In this document: one piece after another, positions 11,590 through 24,487 of the stretch
Position numbering within the stretch: position 1 is the stretch's first letter
How the letters are laid out: the number at the start of each line of letters is the position of its first letter
From: Chelydra serpentina
Taxonomy: Eukaryota; Chordata; Testudines; Chelydridae
Assembly: GCA_037349315.1 (NCBI GenBank)
Contig: JBAIAC010000040.1
Location: forward strand, 19,052,001-19,116,000
Length of the DNA stretch: 64,000 nt
Direction: 5' to 3'
The notes under the pieces: model-generated
Databases searched by the model: none
What the model saw: only the letters and a program-made list of their open reading frames with translations
Told to the model about the DNA's origin: nothing
Made by a program: the position numbers and the translations under genes

Positions 11590-11713
11590 TAGGGTGACCA
11601 GACAGCCAGTGTAAAAAATAGGGACAGGGGTTGGGGTGTAATAGGAGCCTATATAAGAAAAAGACCTCAAAATCGGGACTGTCCCTATAAAATCAGGACA
11701 TCTGGTCACCGTA
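11590..11713. mobile_element. hAT-type MITE (GGGTGACCAGA family), copy 1
   Basis: Terminal inverted repeats TAGGGTGACCAGA and TCTGGTCACCGTA, with GTGTATTT exactly duplicated on both sides (11582-11589 and 11714-11721). The 8-bp duplication places it in the hAT superfamily. Related copies lie at 30328 and 49991, and the shared interior includes AGGAGCCTATATAAGAAAAA. It is non-coding and non-autonomous. Confidence 0.85.
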
Positions 11714-12934
11714 GTGTATTTCATACCAGTGAGGTTCATTATTCATGCTTTATTTTACTGATGTATTTACGGCAAGCCAGCAGCGTGCTCAGTGCTATCA
11801 AAACATGGAAGGAAATACGGGCCTTGCCTCCAGGTGTGTAGCAATATATTTATTTACTACTTAGCACGTTGATCAGAGTGCCTTTCAGAAGGTGTCACCG
11901 GACTGTATGGCATAGTCCAAAATCAAGCACATTAAAATCAGTCAAGGTCTGGTAGGTACATCAACATACATAGAGAACAACCTAGGCACTTAAAACCCGG
12001 GACTATATTCGTTGATGCTCATTTCCTTTCATGTCATGAGATAAAATATAAATACCCGTCCCCACCCCCACTTACATGTGACTAATTGAGGGGAGGCCAA
12101 GAAAATGTAGTAGGGTCACTTCACAATGATGGTTGACTTAGATGGTAGACGTAGACAGCCCTGAGCAGCTGAGCATGCTGTTTAACCCTTTGGGTCTGTG
12201 AACCCCAAAGCTCATTCTCTGGCAGCCTCCTGTTAGGTCATTGCCATTCTGTGGGGGCCCTTAGTGCGGATCATCTCCCATCACCTCCTCTTTGATCCCC
12301 TCCGTCCTCTGACACCTAAGCTGAGATACAGACACCAAGAGGCCTCAGGAAATGACAGGCCACTTCCCTATCGGAACCTCTCTGGTGACATTACCACAAG
12401 CCTTGCTTTTATCCTTCCTTCAGTTCCTGCTTCCCTAATCCAGAGTAGCAGAGTCCATCAGCTGCTCTGTGGTGAGATGTAGCTAGGACAGGCTCTGGGA
12501 CCTGGACTCCACTGAGAGTCCCTGGAGTGAGTCTGCAGAGATCATGCCTTCCATCATTCCGCATTCGCCAGTTACGCTGCGCAGTGCCAACTTTCACTTA
12601 GACCTGTCGAGGATGCTGTGATTGATCCTGGAGCTGAAGGCTGGGAATGCTAATGTGAGCTGTTGTTTTAAATGAAGGATAGCGGAGAGATCAAAATATT
12701 TGTACAGTACCATGTGTTTGTCTCAGGCTGGTGAGTTCTAATGTGTCTGCTTTAAACATGGAGTGGGGCGGGGTGCGGGGGAAGGGAAATATACCAGCAG
12801 GATGGGAAAGGAGAGAGGAAATGTAATGCAATGCGGCGCTTGTCTCACAAATTGTTTCCCTAGGCGATGGGTAGTGAATGATAGGACACAGAAGGGACAC
12901 TGCATTCCACACCATGATTGCAGTGTGATTGGAG

Positions 12935-13220
12935 CACTGCTGAATCGGCGGGTAGCAGTCGATCTATCGGGGATCGATTTATCGCGTCTAGTTTAGACGC
13001 GATTAATCGATCCCCGAACGCGCTCCTCGTCGACTCCGGAAATCCACCTTGGTGAAAGGCGGAAGAGGAGTCGACGGGGGAGCGGCAGCGATCGACTCGC
13101 CGCCGTCCTCACGGCCAGGTAAGTTGATCTACTATACGCTGACTTCAGCTACGCTATTCACGTAGCTGAAGTGGCGTATCGTAGATCGACCCCCCCCCCC
13201 CCCTAGTGTAGCCCAGGGCT
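12935..13220. mobile_element. Degraded Harbinger-like MITE
   Basis: The interior matches the copy at 21595-21890: GGCGGGTAGC near the left, GGGGATCGATTTATCG, a central GACTCCGG block, and CTATTCACGTAGCTGAAG near the right. The left terminal repeat is missing and the right one is altered (TAGTGTAGCCCAGG). The stretch 13145-13175 is an internal hairpin (CTTCAGCTACG against CGTAGCTGAAG). It is CpG-rich compared with its surroundings. Confidence 0.65.
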
Positions 13221-13610
13221 CAGGAGTCTGAAAACTGCCCCCAATAAGTGCAATGGGCTATGCAACGAAATTAAAGAGCCATCATTTTAAAGCCAACCAA
13301 AGTAAACAGTGTTTTGTGGAGTTCACAGTCAGCCTGTATAGAATTCATTGCATCACAGGGTCACTGAGACAAACACGGGCTGCTTAATATCATGACCATT
13401 ACGAGCATTTGCAGCAATGTTTGATACAATAATAAGTGTATATAATCTTCATGCTTCAAGGCATCAGCTGACCTTCTGTAGGGGTCAAGAAGGGAGAGCA
13501 TTCCTCCAAGTACATCACTATAAAAGATTAAAGAATGGGGGAAAAAACTCTTTGTAATCCTTTATTTAAGAAAACCCCTTTGCCTTTTGTCCCCCTCCCT
13601 ATCACTCCAG

Positions 13611-13796
13611 ATGCTTGTCCTTCGGTTGCGAGACAGTGTAATAAAGATGGGTGAGGAGTTGGAGAAGGCCGCAGAGTCAGAGGCTCGAGAGAAGGAGAAC
13701 ACCAAGTATTACCAGATGCGCATGGAGGAGATGAAAGCGGATATGAACGAGCTGGTGCAGAGAGAGCTGGAAGCCAGTCGCAGGCGTATGGAGCTG
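13611..13796 (+). CDS. MYO18B exon: coiled-coil tail, 62 codons
   Basis: Acceptor CCCTATCACTCCAG and donor GTAAGAAG bound 62 codons in phase 0. The product begins MLVLRLRDSVIKMGEEL, continues through AAESEAREKEN and YYQMRMEEMKADM, and ends LEASRRRMEL. This is the most recognisable stretch of the window. RLRDS-x-IKMGEEL and KADM-x-ELVQRE-x-EASRR are conserved in MYO18B. The helix is rich in E, K and R with hydrophobics at a/d positions. It is followed by an 18.4-kb intron, after which the reading resumes as EKQVDELSAVRQ. Confidence 0.93.
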
Positions 13797-15625
13797 GTAA
13801 GAAGAGGAGTGGGCTATCATATAAGAGAGGGTATTGCCTTGTGTCAGATGCCAATGGTCTCTCCTTGGCTGGGGTGCTGGGAAGGGCTCATTGCGGCATC
13901 AGGAGCTCTTTACGCCTCATGGATTTGGCCTGTTTTTTTCAGATAATCAACTATGGTTACCACTTGACCAGCTCTGCGTTGTTCTGGGGTATCCATCACT
14001 CAGGTGCTTAGATACTTGACTGGATTTATTCTGGAGCTGTGTTGCCTTTTAGTGGTTAGTTGGAACATAATTGCCGGAGTGTGTGTACAGTCTGGTGCGT
14101 GGGAAGCAGAGACATCCATGAGCTGCCATGGCAGATGCAGGTTTAATTCATCCTGCCCCATGTCTTGGGGCCTTCTTGATATAAACCAATTTCTATCCGG
14201 CAGTCTTTCACATCGGTGCTGCTGTGCTCTGAAATCTAATCGTTGGCACATATAACAACATACACTAGGGGGATGCTGTGATGCTGGAGAATAAATGATG
14301 TCCTGAGTTGTGCTAACTCATTGGCCTAGCCTAGCCAGTTTGCTCTCGGTCCCAGCTTGCTGGGGGGGGGGGATGGGGGGACACTGTAGAGTTTGCAACA
14401 CCCATTGCTGCTGTTGCACACAATTTTTTCTTTGGAAGCCTCCCAAAAACCTGCAGATTGGCCCACGGGTCCCAGAACAACAGGTAATTTTCTGCTTGAT
14501 GTTCTGTGCGCTCGATATTTCGAGATAGGTCTAACCAATTTATTGTTAGAGTTGGCCCTCAAGCAGGGTAAGTCATGTTTTATGGGCCACTTCCTCCCAC
14601 TGCTTGCCCCGGATTTCTCTAATGTCAGCCACATCAGATTTGGTTTTGACAAGTCTAGTGCTGCGAGCAATCAGCGCAGCTCTCTGGTGGTGCTATATAT
14701 CGCTTTCTCTCCCCTCTCGCCCCCGAATCATTTAACTGAACCTGTTATTCGGGCTTCCTAGCATCCCACTCTTCACATAACTTTGGCCAGTGCGGCTAGG
14801 CAGTCCCTGCACTCATTGGTTTGATCAAATAAAGGAATCACTTTGCCTGCTCAGCTCCAATAAATCCTGAGAGTTAGCCAGATGAGTGCTGGCTGGGAAT
14901 TTTCCAACAACACAGAGCTTTTTCAGACAACGCCGATTTGTCAAACCTGGAATGTTTTGTGGAAATGTCCAGTTTCGATCAACTTTCATTGACTCACAGG
15001 CAGGATTCCAGGTGGTCTACCAGGTTCTGCAGCTCCAGAGCATCCTTGCTGTGCAGACTGGGGCCTGCTGGCCTGAGAGTCTGCAAGCCCTGGGATAGTC
15101 TGCGTGGCAGGGCTTCCCTGAGGCCATCGGCTCTGGGAGCCCCGGCATCTGCTGACTGAAATTGATAATGATTCCTGTCTGTTTCCCAGCTAGCAGTGGT
15201 GAAACTGATTAGAATCCAGACAGTCTCCGTCCGCAGCTGCTGGGGCCCAGGGAACACATTTTGTTTCAGAAACACCGTGTATCAGTGTTTCCAAAATGAA
15301 AAGCTTTCAGAATTTCCAGTTCACAGGGGAATTTTTTTTTAAATGTGGTGTATTGGCCAAGGACTGAGAAATGGGAGGAGCAGCCTTAGGCCAACATGTG
15401 TGTAGTCATGAGTGTGAAGCCCTTGGCCATCCAGTAGGCAGAGGAACTGGGCGTAGTTGTGTTTCTGCCCTCACCCTGGAGATCCTGAACGTTCGTGTGT
15501 TCGCAGTATCATAGAGGATGGTTTCCTGTGTTAGTTTTCAAGAGAAGGGGTGGATTTGGGGGGTGTTACTTCACGAGTGATTATTATTGATGTTATATTT
15601 TATTACAGGCTTTCAGTAATAGGGT

Positions 15626-15725
15626 CAAGTATCAGAGGGGTAGCTTTGTTAGTCTGGATCTGTAGAAGCGACAAAGAGTCCTGTGGCACCTTATAGACTA
15701 ACAGACGTATTGGAGCATAAGCTTA
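15626..15725 (+). repeat. Short retroposed repeat, 3'-shortened copy with 11-bp target duplication
   Basis: It begins CAAGTATCAGAGGGG and ends GAGCATAAGCTTA, losing the final hairpin of the family. AGTAATAGGGT is perfectly repeated on both sides (15615-15625 and 15726-15736), which defines the insertion exactly. It has the same orientation as the copies at 9468 and 39000. Confidence 0.75.
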
Positions 15726-18700
15726 AGTAATAGGGTGTGACTTTTTGCGTGACTTGTTGCGTGGTGTGAGTTGTTGCGTGACTTGTTGGGTGGTGTTCCC
15801 TTCTCCCCCATGCGAGGGGGGGGATGCTCTCTTGTCTCATCTCTTCTCCCATTCATAATTGTGCACCCCACATACTCTCCTGTTCCTCACTGCATAGCAT
15901 TCCTGGCAACCAGAGCAGTTGCTTACATAGCAGAGTAGAGCTCCATTCATCACTCTTCCAGCATGTGTCCTGTTGTAACATGGGGTCCCAGTATGGAAAA
16001 TGTTGCAAACCGCTGATCCAGAATGATCAATAGTAAACTCTTCTATTCACCCAGCTGCCCTATCCCTCCTTCCCCATCTCGTGGTGTTGAACCGAGGCAC
16101 AGCTAGGACCCATCCACAATGGCCAGTGTGTCTTGGTGCATTGAGAGAGGGAGGAAGGGAGAAATTTGAATGGAAAGAGACTTAACTCATGTCACAAGTT
16201 TCCCTTTTGTATCCATTCATCTGAACTGTACAGCCCGCAAAAGAGAGGACTTTCTCCATCCAAGTAGCACATTAATCAGTTGTGATGAACAATTCACCTG
16301 CTTTAAATGTACAAAATCACGGTCAGATTTAGATGGAAGCTAAAGAGAGAAAATCAGGGCAACACCGATTCATTTTCACTTTTCAGTCTCCTTCAAGCTT
16401 TTATTTAATAGCAAGTGACAAACCCACCATGAAAGGAAAAGGCAATCATAAAATACCTGCTTCTAATATGGCTGTCATCCCAGCAACTTTCAATACCTGC
16501 CAGACAGCAACAGTTCCCTTTATTTACTAAAACAATGAAGTAGATTTTCATAATTTATTTTAGCAAAAGTGCCATCCCTGATGCCCCTAGGAAAAGGTGT
16601 TTTAGTCTGAGTGATTTTTGTTGCGGGAGGCTCAACCACACTTTGTTTTAGGTATATTTGTATACAAATTTTGTATAGATGGCCAGGAAATTCTGTCTAG
16701 AAAGGACACACTCTCCCCCAGGAATTAAATCTATCAAATGTTCTGATCAATTCCTTAATTCTATCTGAACCAGCTCTAGGCTGCCCTCACAATTAAAGAG
16801 CATTGGATATTTGGCTAATTCCAAGAATGTGTATTTGCCATTTTTGCAGACTCTAGTGGTTTAGCTAATTCAGAAGGGCATTCGATAGAAATGCATCATC
16901 TTTGAAACCTTGGATGTCATCTTTTAGAAGAGTGCGCAGATTCTGTTAATTGCGTTTGGAAAATATAAGCATAAACATAAACAAAGGATTTTTGAATGTT
17001 TCATGGAAACATTTATGGGGCTGATACAACACAACACCTGATACTTCAATTTCTAGGGCTAGGGTTTTGATGAACCTAAGGCATCGGAGAGAATCCTTGT
17101 TTCGATGTCTCCCTGAGGCAACACAAAAATCCCATAAAAATAACAGAGCCATAAGCAAAGGCTAAAGACATGTAGATTGATTTTAATTTACCCAGATACC
17201 AAGATATCTGAGTTTGTCTGACATCTGCTGCCCAAATGCGTGAGCCTAATGGAAAGCAATTAAGGAACACTGCTGTGCTAGGAGGTAAGGCCCTTCAGAA
17301 AACATTCGGGCACATCCAGTGGCCATTGCCCAGGCTTGTGAAATGAGCCAAAAAAATTTCTCTTCATCCGGTGGAGGTGGGGATGGACCATCGTGTGTGG
17401 AGAGGTTGGATGAAGAGCTTCCAGTGAGTTATGTTGGAATCCAGTGAGTATTTTGAGCGAACACTGATTCCCTGAGAGCCAGAGGCTTTAGCGCAGCAGA
17501 GTCTAATATTCCCTGAAAGTGAAGGCATTCCTTAGGACTGTGTGTACTTTTAATAATGTTTAAATAAAACATTGCAGGAGAGCTGTGATCTCAGTGCCCA
17601 GCCATGCTTGTCAACTGGTGGTGAGAACATAAATAGTTAATGGACAACCACTTATGGCTCTGCTCCTGTTAAATCCAACATAAATTATAAATACCGCATG
17701 AATTATTCACTTAACAGTGCGTAAGCCCTAGTCTGCACCAACAAAATAAATAAATGAAATAAACACAATTCTTCCTTTGTCCGGTGTGGGGTTTGGCCCC
17801 TCATTCCACTAAGTGAACTGGAGAAATGGATGGAAGAGACTTATTTATTGTGCAGGTGGATTTTCAAAATTCAGTGTTCCTTCTAAGAGAGCTAAAAATT
17901 GCATTTGCAATGCTCAGATATGTATGAATACCTGAAATGCCAAATAGCTCACGTCTGGCAGTGGTGAAGCCATATGAAAACATTTACGTCTAACGGGAAA
18001 TTGTTTTCCATCATTCCACTCACTTAAACCAGTGGCAAACTCGTCCAAACTCACTGTTTCCTCGTGGAGATTTTTTTGTAAAAGGTCTGTACAGTGGAAC
18101 AAAAATAATGCTCTGTGCACGGGAGTGCAGGCTGGGAATGTGCTGTTTTATTCCAACCGCATCATAAAAAAACAAATTCCAATGGAATGTGCTGGGGGTG
18201 CGGGAGTGGGGATGGCTCCCACCGACAAAGAGGAAGTAGGGAGGGGTGGAACATAGATCCATCCCCTAAGACTTTGACTAATCCAGTTATGCTTGTGGTG
18301 ACCACTTTACTACAGAGTTCAGATTGGTATCAGTGCCCTCAGTGCTTAGTGGAGATACTACCTTGTCATCTGAGCTGGGCCGAAGGGCTGGAATTTCAGT
18401 CTGAACCCAGAGGCTCTTGGTGAGTGACTCAAACCTGGACATTTGGGGGATAGGAGCCTCCAGGTCCCTATTTCATTGTCCAGTGTGGAAAATTCAGACA
18501 AGGCGCAAGGACTTGTTGGCCCCAAGGCAAAAGGGCCAGGAGCCATAACATTTGCTTTGCTTTATTAATCCTCCACACGAGAGGGCCTTATTTACAAGAG
18601 CCCACTCCGACGTTCGTTTTCGATGCTTGCTTCCTCCTGGAGTGAGTAGCATGTACTCAGGGGCTTGCTCTCTTCTTCTGTTGTGTGTGGGAAAAGTATC

Positions 18701-19004
18701 CGCCCAGAAGCTAGGTCTCCTCCTCCTGAAAGGTCTGGATCTGCAGGACATGCTCAGGGCTGCTGGCTGCTTCTCTTCTCGCCGACGCAGCGCTGAGCGC
18801 CCAGAGGTTAAAAGGCTTAGTCCCGGCCAACTGTTCTCTCTGTGCTACAGCGGAAACTGAAATCCTCGTCTCTTTTTTGACATGACCCCTAAGTTATCTG
18901 ACTATTTAGAATAAACCCTTGGGAGCTTAAAAGCAAAACCGGCTCTCTTCCAATCTTATGTGTACACTCGTTCATTGTGGGCTTGATAGGGGAATTACAG
19001 GGTG

Positions 19005-19085
19005 AAAATCTTCGGCCTGTGTCGTACAGGAGAGGTCAGACTCGACAATCATAAGGGTTCCTTCTGGCCTGAAATGTTCTCGGGC
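19005..19085 (+). repeat. CR1 3'-end fragment
   Basis: GAGGTCAGACTCGACAATCATAAGGGTTCCTTCTGGCCTG follows the wording of the CR1 3' terminal region in avian and reptile genomes, split here over positions 19034-19073. It is short and old, with no coding remnant. Confidence 0.55.
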
Positions 19086-19945
19086 AGATCTTCAGCTGGG
19101 TTAAACTGTCGTAGCTGCAGCTGAGGCCCAGTAGAGCAATGACAGTTTACATCAGTTAAGGACCTGCCCCTGTACATCTGTTCGTTATTGCAGGCTACGG
19201 GGTGCATGCTGGTCAGGTGACACGGCCGGGCTATTATGTAGGGGTATGCATGAGTAGGGGTAGGCTGTAAGCTTGTCACGGGCCTTAGAGAGTCAGTGAG
19301 GATTTTCAGGATGCCTGTTCCCAGCTACCCCGCTCTGGAGGGGGGTGGGAAGAGGCCCCCACTGCCCACGCATCCCAGGAGCAGCTGCAGGTGTCAGCTG
19401 TTGTCTCGACGGCCATCTCTGAAAAGGCAGGGTCCTCTGGCAATTGCCACGGGGGGTCCCCATTGCGTGCCTTGTCCTGGCCCTGCAGTTTTCAGTGCTA
19501 GTTTGTGCAGATGTGGCAGGGCATTCCCCTTGGCAACTGCAGATTTTCTGGCACAGAGATGGCTAAATGCATGACATAGACTCTGATTATAACAACTCCA
19601 GGTTTCCTAGATCTGCATTTTAATTATTCATACTATCACTACAAAGATCATGTTAATACAAAGTAAATTTAAAGCACTTGTTGAAAGCACAGCAGAGCGA
19701 ATAGCTTGCAGGAGAGGTACCCGTTGTGCTTAACATTGTTACTTACTGAGCTATCTACAGCTGCTTGTATTTTAAGCGAGGAAAAAAAACTCCCTGAGGG
19801 CTGGGATTACAGCTTGAAGTGCAAAGAGGTCAACAGCACCAGAGGGAGTTTTCCACACGTTAAAATGCCCTCAAAGGCCATGCAGTGTAATGAAATTCTC
19901 TAGCGGAACAATCAGTAGTCATACAACATGCCCAACTGACATAAC

Positions 19946-20570
19946 TAGGGCCCTACCAAATTCATGGTTCATTTTGGTCAATTTCACAGTCATAGGATTT
20001 TAAAAATGGTAAATTTCATTATTTCAGCTATTTAAATCTGAAATGTCAAGGTGTTGTAACTGTAGGGGTCCTGACCCAAAAAGGAGTTGGGGGGGAGGTC
20101 GCAAGGTTATTGTAGGGGGGGTTGTGGTTCTGCTAACCTGACTTCTGCGCTGCTGCTGATGGCGGCCCTGCCTTCAGAGCTGGGCAGCTGGAGAGCGGCG
20201 GCTGCTGGCCGGGAGCCCAGCTCTGAAGGCAGAGCCGCCGCCAGCAGCGGCGCAGAAGTAAGGATGTCATGGGACGGTATTGCCACACTTACTTCTGTGC
20301 TGTTGCCCGCAGATCTGGGCGCCCGGCCAACAGATGCGGCTCTCCAGCCGCCCAGCTCTGAAGGCAGCGCAGAAGTCAGGGTGACAATACCGCAACACCC
20401 CTAAAATAACCCTGTGACCCCTCTGCAACTCCCTTTTGGGTCAGGACCCGCATTTGAGAAACGCTGGTCTCCCCCGTGACATCTGTATAGTATAGGGTAA
20501 AAGCACGCACAAGACCAGATTTCACGGTCTGTGATGCGTTTTTCATGGCCGTGAATTTGGTAGGGCCCTA
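19946..20570. mobile_element. hAT-type MITE, 625 bp, with perfect 8-bp target duplication
   Basis: Terminal inverted repeats start TAGGGCCCTACCAAATTCA and mirror at the right end with one difference in 22 bases. GACATAAC is duplicated exactly (19938-19945 and 20571-20578). The interior contains a strongly GC-rich hairpin with arms at about 20141-20184 and 20216-20259. No transposase frame is present, so it depended on an autonomous hAT. Confidence 0.88.
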
Positions 20571-21322
20571 GACATAACAGGTCATGCTCTCCTTCCCTTG
20601 GCTGGGCTTCTACAGTATTTACAGTGCCCCTGCAGAGAGAGGCTCCACTCACCGTGGTATCTTCCCAGAAGTGAAGTGGTACCCCAATGTTTGAGAGCGG
20701 TGGCAATGAGAGAGGGGGCACCCTTTTCACAGTTCATGCAGGGCAATGCCTCTCTGTAACCTGACAAGTGTTTGGCAGCTAAGGATAATGGTGCAATCAG
20801 ACAGAGGCATCCCGGAAGCGTTTGTGTAACTGTAGCATCTGTGAAGTTCAGCGGAAAGCCTCCAGTTTTTCACAGCTGAGAGTTAGGCCTAAGCAGGACC
20901 ATTCTGCACATGCTGCATGTGTTACTATCAGGGCCCTTGTAAATAAGGAATAAGGTAAGCTGTGATCTGCAGGAGAACTAGTCTGAGCTGCACATCACGG
21001 GCCATTGAACCCCATCTACCCCCTTGTATTGAACCCAATCACCTGAATTAGACTAGAGTATTGCAGCCCTTAGGAGACTGCACTATTGTGTGCTTGAGGC
21101 AGACCATACCATCAGTGCCTGAGGCCCCTGCAATGGCAGGGAACTGCTCTGGTGAGGTATACCCATTGATACCAGCAGTGCTAGCAATCTCCTGCCCTGC
21201 TTCACCATCCCAGGCCCAGACTTCCATGCAGCACCCGCGGAGGGGCCTCAAAGGGGAGCAGGGATGGTGCTGGCTGATAGCAGGCTTCCCATTCTCCCGG
21301 GGCAAGGGATATCTTGGGCCAG

Positions 21323-21500
21323 AATCATAGAATATCAGGGTTGGAAGGGACCTTAGGAGGTCATCTAGTCCAACCCCCTGCTCAAAGCAGGGCCAATTCC
21401 CAATTTTTGCCCCAGATCCCTAAATGGCCCCCTCGAGGATTGAACTCACAACCCTGGGTTTAGCAGGCCAATGCTCAAACCACTGAGCTATCCCTTCCCC
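21323..21500 (-). repeat. tRNA-derived SINE with CR1-like tail, antisense copy
   Basis: This is the reverse complement of the element at 2699-2878. The CR1-like end (AGAATCATAGAATATCAGGG) comes first on the + strand and the tRNA-like head (ACTGAGCTATCCCTTCCCC) last. Similarity between the two copies is high by eye over the whole length. Confidence 0.85.
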
Positions 21501-21594
21501 AAATCAGGATCAGGGAATCAAAGAGAAGATAGCTGGCAAGAGTGTTCTCCAAGGCTCCATGTGTGCTGTGATGGGAGAATGACTTGCTAAGTTA

Positions 21595-21890
21595 GGCCAG
21601 GTCTACACTACCTGCCGAATTGGCGGGTAGCGATCGATCTTTCGGGGATCGATTTTTTGTGTCTAGTGTAGACGCAATAAATCGATCCCCAATCGCTCTG
21701 CCGTTGACTCCGGCAATCCACCCCCGCCGAGAGGTGGAAGCGGAGCCAATCGGGGAGCGGGAGCAGTCGACCCTGCAGTGTCCTCATGGCGCGGTAAGTC
21801 GAGCGAGGTACGTCGACTTCGGCTATGTTATTCACGTACCTGAAGTTTCGTACCTTACATCGACCCCCCGTCCCTAATGTAGACCAGGCC
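21595..21890. mobile_element. Harbinger-like MITE, 296 bp
   Basis: Ends GGCCAGGTCTACACTA and TAATGTAGACCAGGCC are inverted repeats with two mismatches over 16 bases. TTA flanks both ends (21592-21594 and 21891-21893), which fits the 3-bp TWA duplication of PIF/Harbinger elements. The interior is rich in GATCGAT and CpG. It lacks coding sequence. Assignment to superfamily rests on ends and target site only. Confidence 0.7.
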
Positions 21891-24128
21891 TTAACTCTCT
21901 AGACTTGCACTCAGGCTAAAGCTTCCAGGTTGTAATACTGATTCCTGATGTAATAATTAGTTCTCGACCTCTGGACCTGGTGAGCAATGTCAGCCACTGC
22001 CCAGCCTTCCCCTGGCTTTCAACAAATTCAGCAGCACTCACGGGGCCAGATTCTGATCTCAGTTAATGTGATTCTGAGATGTAGCCGCTCCCACGTCACA
22101 CTAGTGTGGCAGAGAGGAAAATCTGACCTTTATTTTAAAACCAAGTACATACAAGTTTACCTTAACGTTTCTAAATGTTTCTTCTATTAATAGATGTGAA
22201 ACTTTGAGCACTGTTAACTATTTTAAGTGAGATCTCAAGTATTTCTTCAAAAATCCCATCTGGAAGGTATTTTAGGCTACAGTCACAGTGTAAATAACAC
22301 CTTGTATGGTTCTCATGACAGAAGATAGCCTTCCTAATTACAGTAGTGTTATCAGCATGTTGTCCAGAACGGCTTAGCACATTATAGCCTTGGTGTTTAC
22401 AAACTGTTTTCATTTGCAAGGCTTAATGGTTTCTCAGTCTTTTCTGGGAGCTTGATAGAAGAAATACAGGATATTTATATTCGTAGTGAGGTGTATGAAC
22501 TGCTGCTGGATTCTCAAAGGGGTTGCACTATAAAGCAAATTAAAGGATATCATCAGAATTTTAACTAAATGCTTTGAACAGCCAATGACCAACTTACAGC
22601 CCCCATCCCTGGACATTCCCGGCACAGGTCTTCTGGAGTTGTGCCTTTCCCTAAAAGCTAATCACTTTGCTTAATATCATCTGTGGTTAAATGTAGCTGA
22701 AGTCAATGTCTCTAAGCCTCACTTTCAGATGAGAGAAAAACTTTTATTGGGCAATCTACCTTAGCATAATTAGATCCATTGCATACAAGACGTGCGGTTT
22801 TGTTTCATCACTGGGAAAAAAAATTCTATAGCAATTAATCGGCACTTGCAGTTGCTAGTACCAATTACAAATAAAGCCTGTGTTTGAAAGATTAGAAGCA
22901 GATACTAATCTCTTCTTGCCTGAGAGTTAGATGGGAAATTTTGTCACTTCAAACTTGCTGAGAACCTCAAAGTTAATTACTTAATTAAAAATAATAATGA
23001 TTGATGAATGCTGCAGGTGTACGTTAAATTATTCAAATAGAGCCAATCCAAACATTTTAATTAGATTACACTTCACTTAAAGGTGGATGGGAAATTTGAC
23101 AAAGTTTACGTTGTGACAGCAGAATACACACAAAAACAATAGAGAGACATGAAGGAACTGTAATGAATTTTCCAAGTCTTCTGACCACAAATCCATTATA
23201 GACTAAATCACACCAAATTATTTCACTTTGGCTAATCTCTGCTTTGCCTTATCTTGAAATGCTTTTGAGGCCAATGAAACACCATTTGAGCTGTAAGAAA
23301 GAAAGGCTTGTAAATCCCTTTTCAGAACCTTCGAGCTGGCTTAGGCTGATGAGGCAGCAAGTGGGATGGGCAGGTAGGATGATGTTGTTAGCCATTGCCT
23401 GGGTGGGTTATTCCCATGCAGGCGACTGGAGACTCCCAGTGGAGACTTGCCCCGGTGTAGGCAGAATCCGCACTGGTGTGGAGCAGACATAGTCTGGTGT
23501 AAGAGTGGCTGTGTCATGGACGTGGGAGGGATGGGACAGTTTGGGGGTGCCAAAGCTGAGCCCAGCTTCACCCATCCTCCCCCGGCAGAAGGGACCTATC
23601 TCCAGCGCTGCCAGCAGCCTGTCTCAGGGAGGACCCATCCTGCTGGCCCGGGTGGCTCTGAATAAGGAAACTGGGACCTGCTCCCATTTTTCACTGCACC
23701 CGAGCCCAGCTCTGACCTAGCAGAGAACCGGGGCCTGTGAGCCAGCACTTGCAGCTTCCTTTTGATCGTATCCTTGGGCTGCTCCCCTCATACCCTGCCC
23801 GAGGGGACCTTGCCAACATTAACTTCCTGGCATTGCCACCTTATAACAAAGCAATGAATATAATACAGGTAAGCTGCCCCAGTGGGCTACAACAGCCACT
23901 GTGTTCCCGGGCAGGAATGTTCATGGAAAGAAAACGTGTTTAAGTGAATATTGGAGACTGTTTGTGGAAAGCAAATTCTGAATTTGCAGTCTTTGCTATT
24001 CACACCCAAACCTGATTCTAAAAGCGATGCTCCTCCAGTGGGAGGAGCAGAAACAATACCATGTGACCTATGTATCCAATCAAACCTGAACAACATAGTT
24101 TGAATTTCAAACATGGAACATTTACAGC

Positions 24129-24487
24129 CAGGGCCGGTGCAAGGAAGTTTCGTGCCCTAGGCGAAACTTCCTTGCACCAGCCCTGCACCCCCCTCCCCCA
24201 GTTAACGCCGTCCCCCCCAGACCCCCCCCCCACCGCCTGCAGGCCGTGAGAGATCAGCCCCCCCCGACAGGCTGCGGGAGCTCAGCCCCCCCCCCCCCCC
24301 GCCTGCAGGCCATGGGAGCTGAGTGTGGAACCAGGAGGCAGGGGGGCAGCTCACCGCGGCTGCCTCCCAGCTCCACGCTCAGTAGCTGAGCGTGGAGCCG
24401 GAAGGCAGGAGGCAGCTGCCCGCCACCCCCCAAATCCTGGTGCCCTAGGCGACCGCCTAGGGTCACCTAGTGCTAGCGCCAGCCCTG
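24129..24487. mobile_element. hAT-type MITE, 359 bp (CAGGGCCGG ends)
   Basis: The element starts CAGGGCCGGTGCAAGG and ends GCGCCAGCCCTG. It is flanked by TTTACAGC (24121-24128) and TTTGCAGC (24488-24495), an 8-bp duplication with one mismatch. The interior contains long C runs and a CCCTAGGCGA motif near both ends. It is non-coding. Confidence 0.75.

Larger units (their letters stand above)
11130..13610 (+). other. MYO18B intron, 2481 bp
   Basis: GT at 11130 and AG at 13609-13610. It contains a hAT-type MITE (11590-11713) and a degraded Harbinger-like MITE (about 12935-13220) with a poly-C run near 13187-13203. Nothing is recognised in 11800-12930. Confidence 0.75.
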
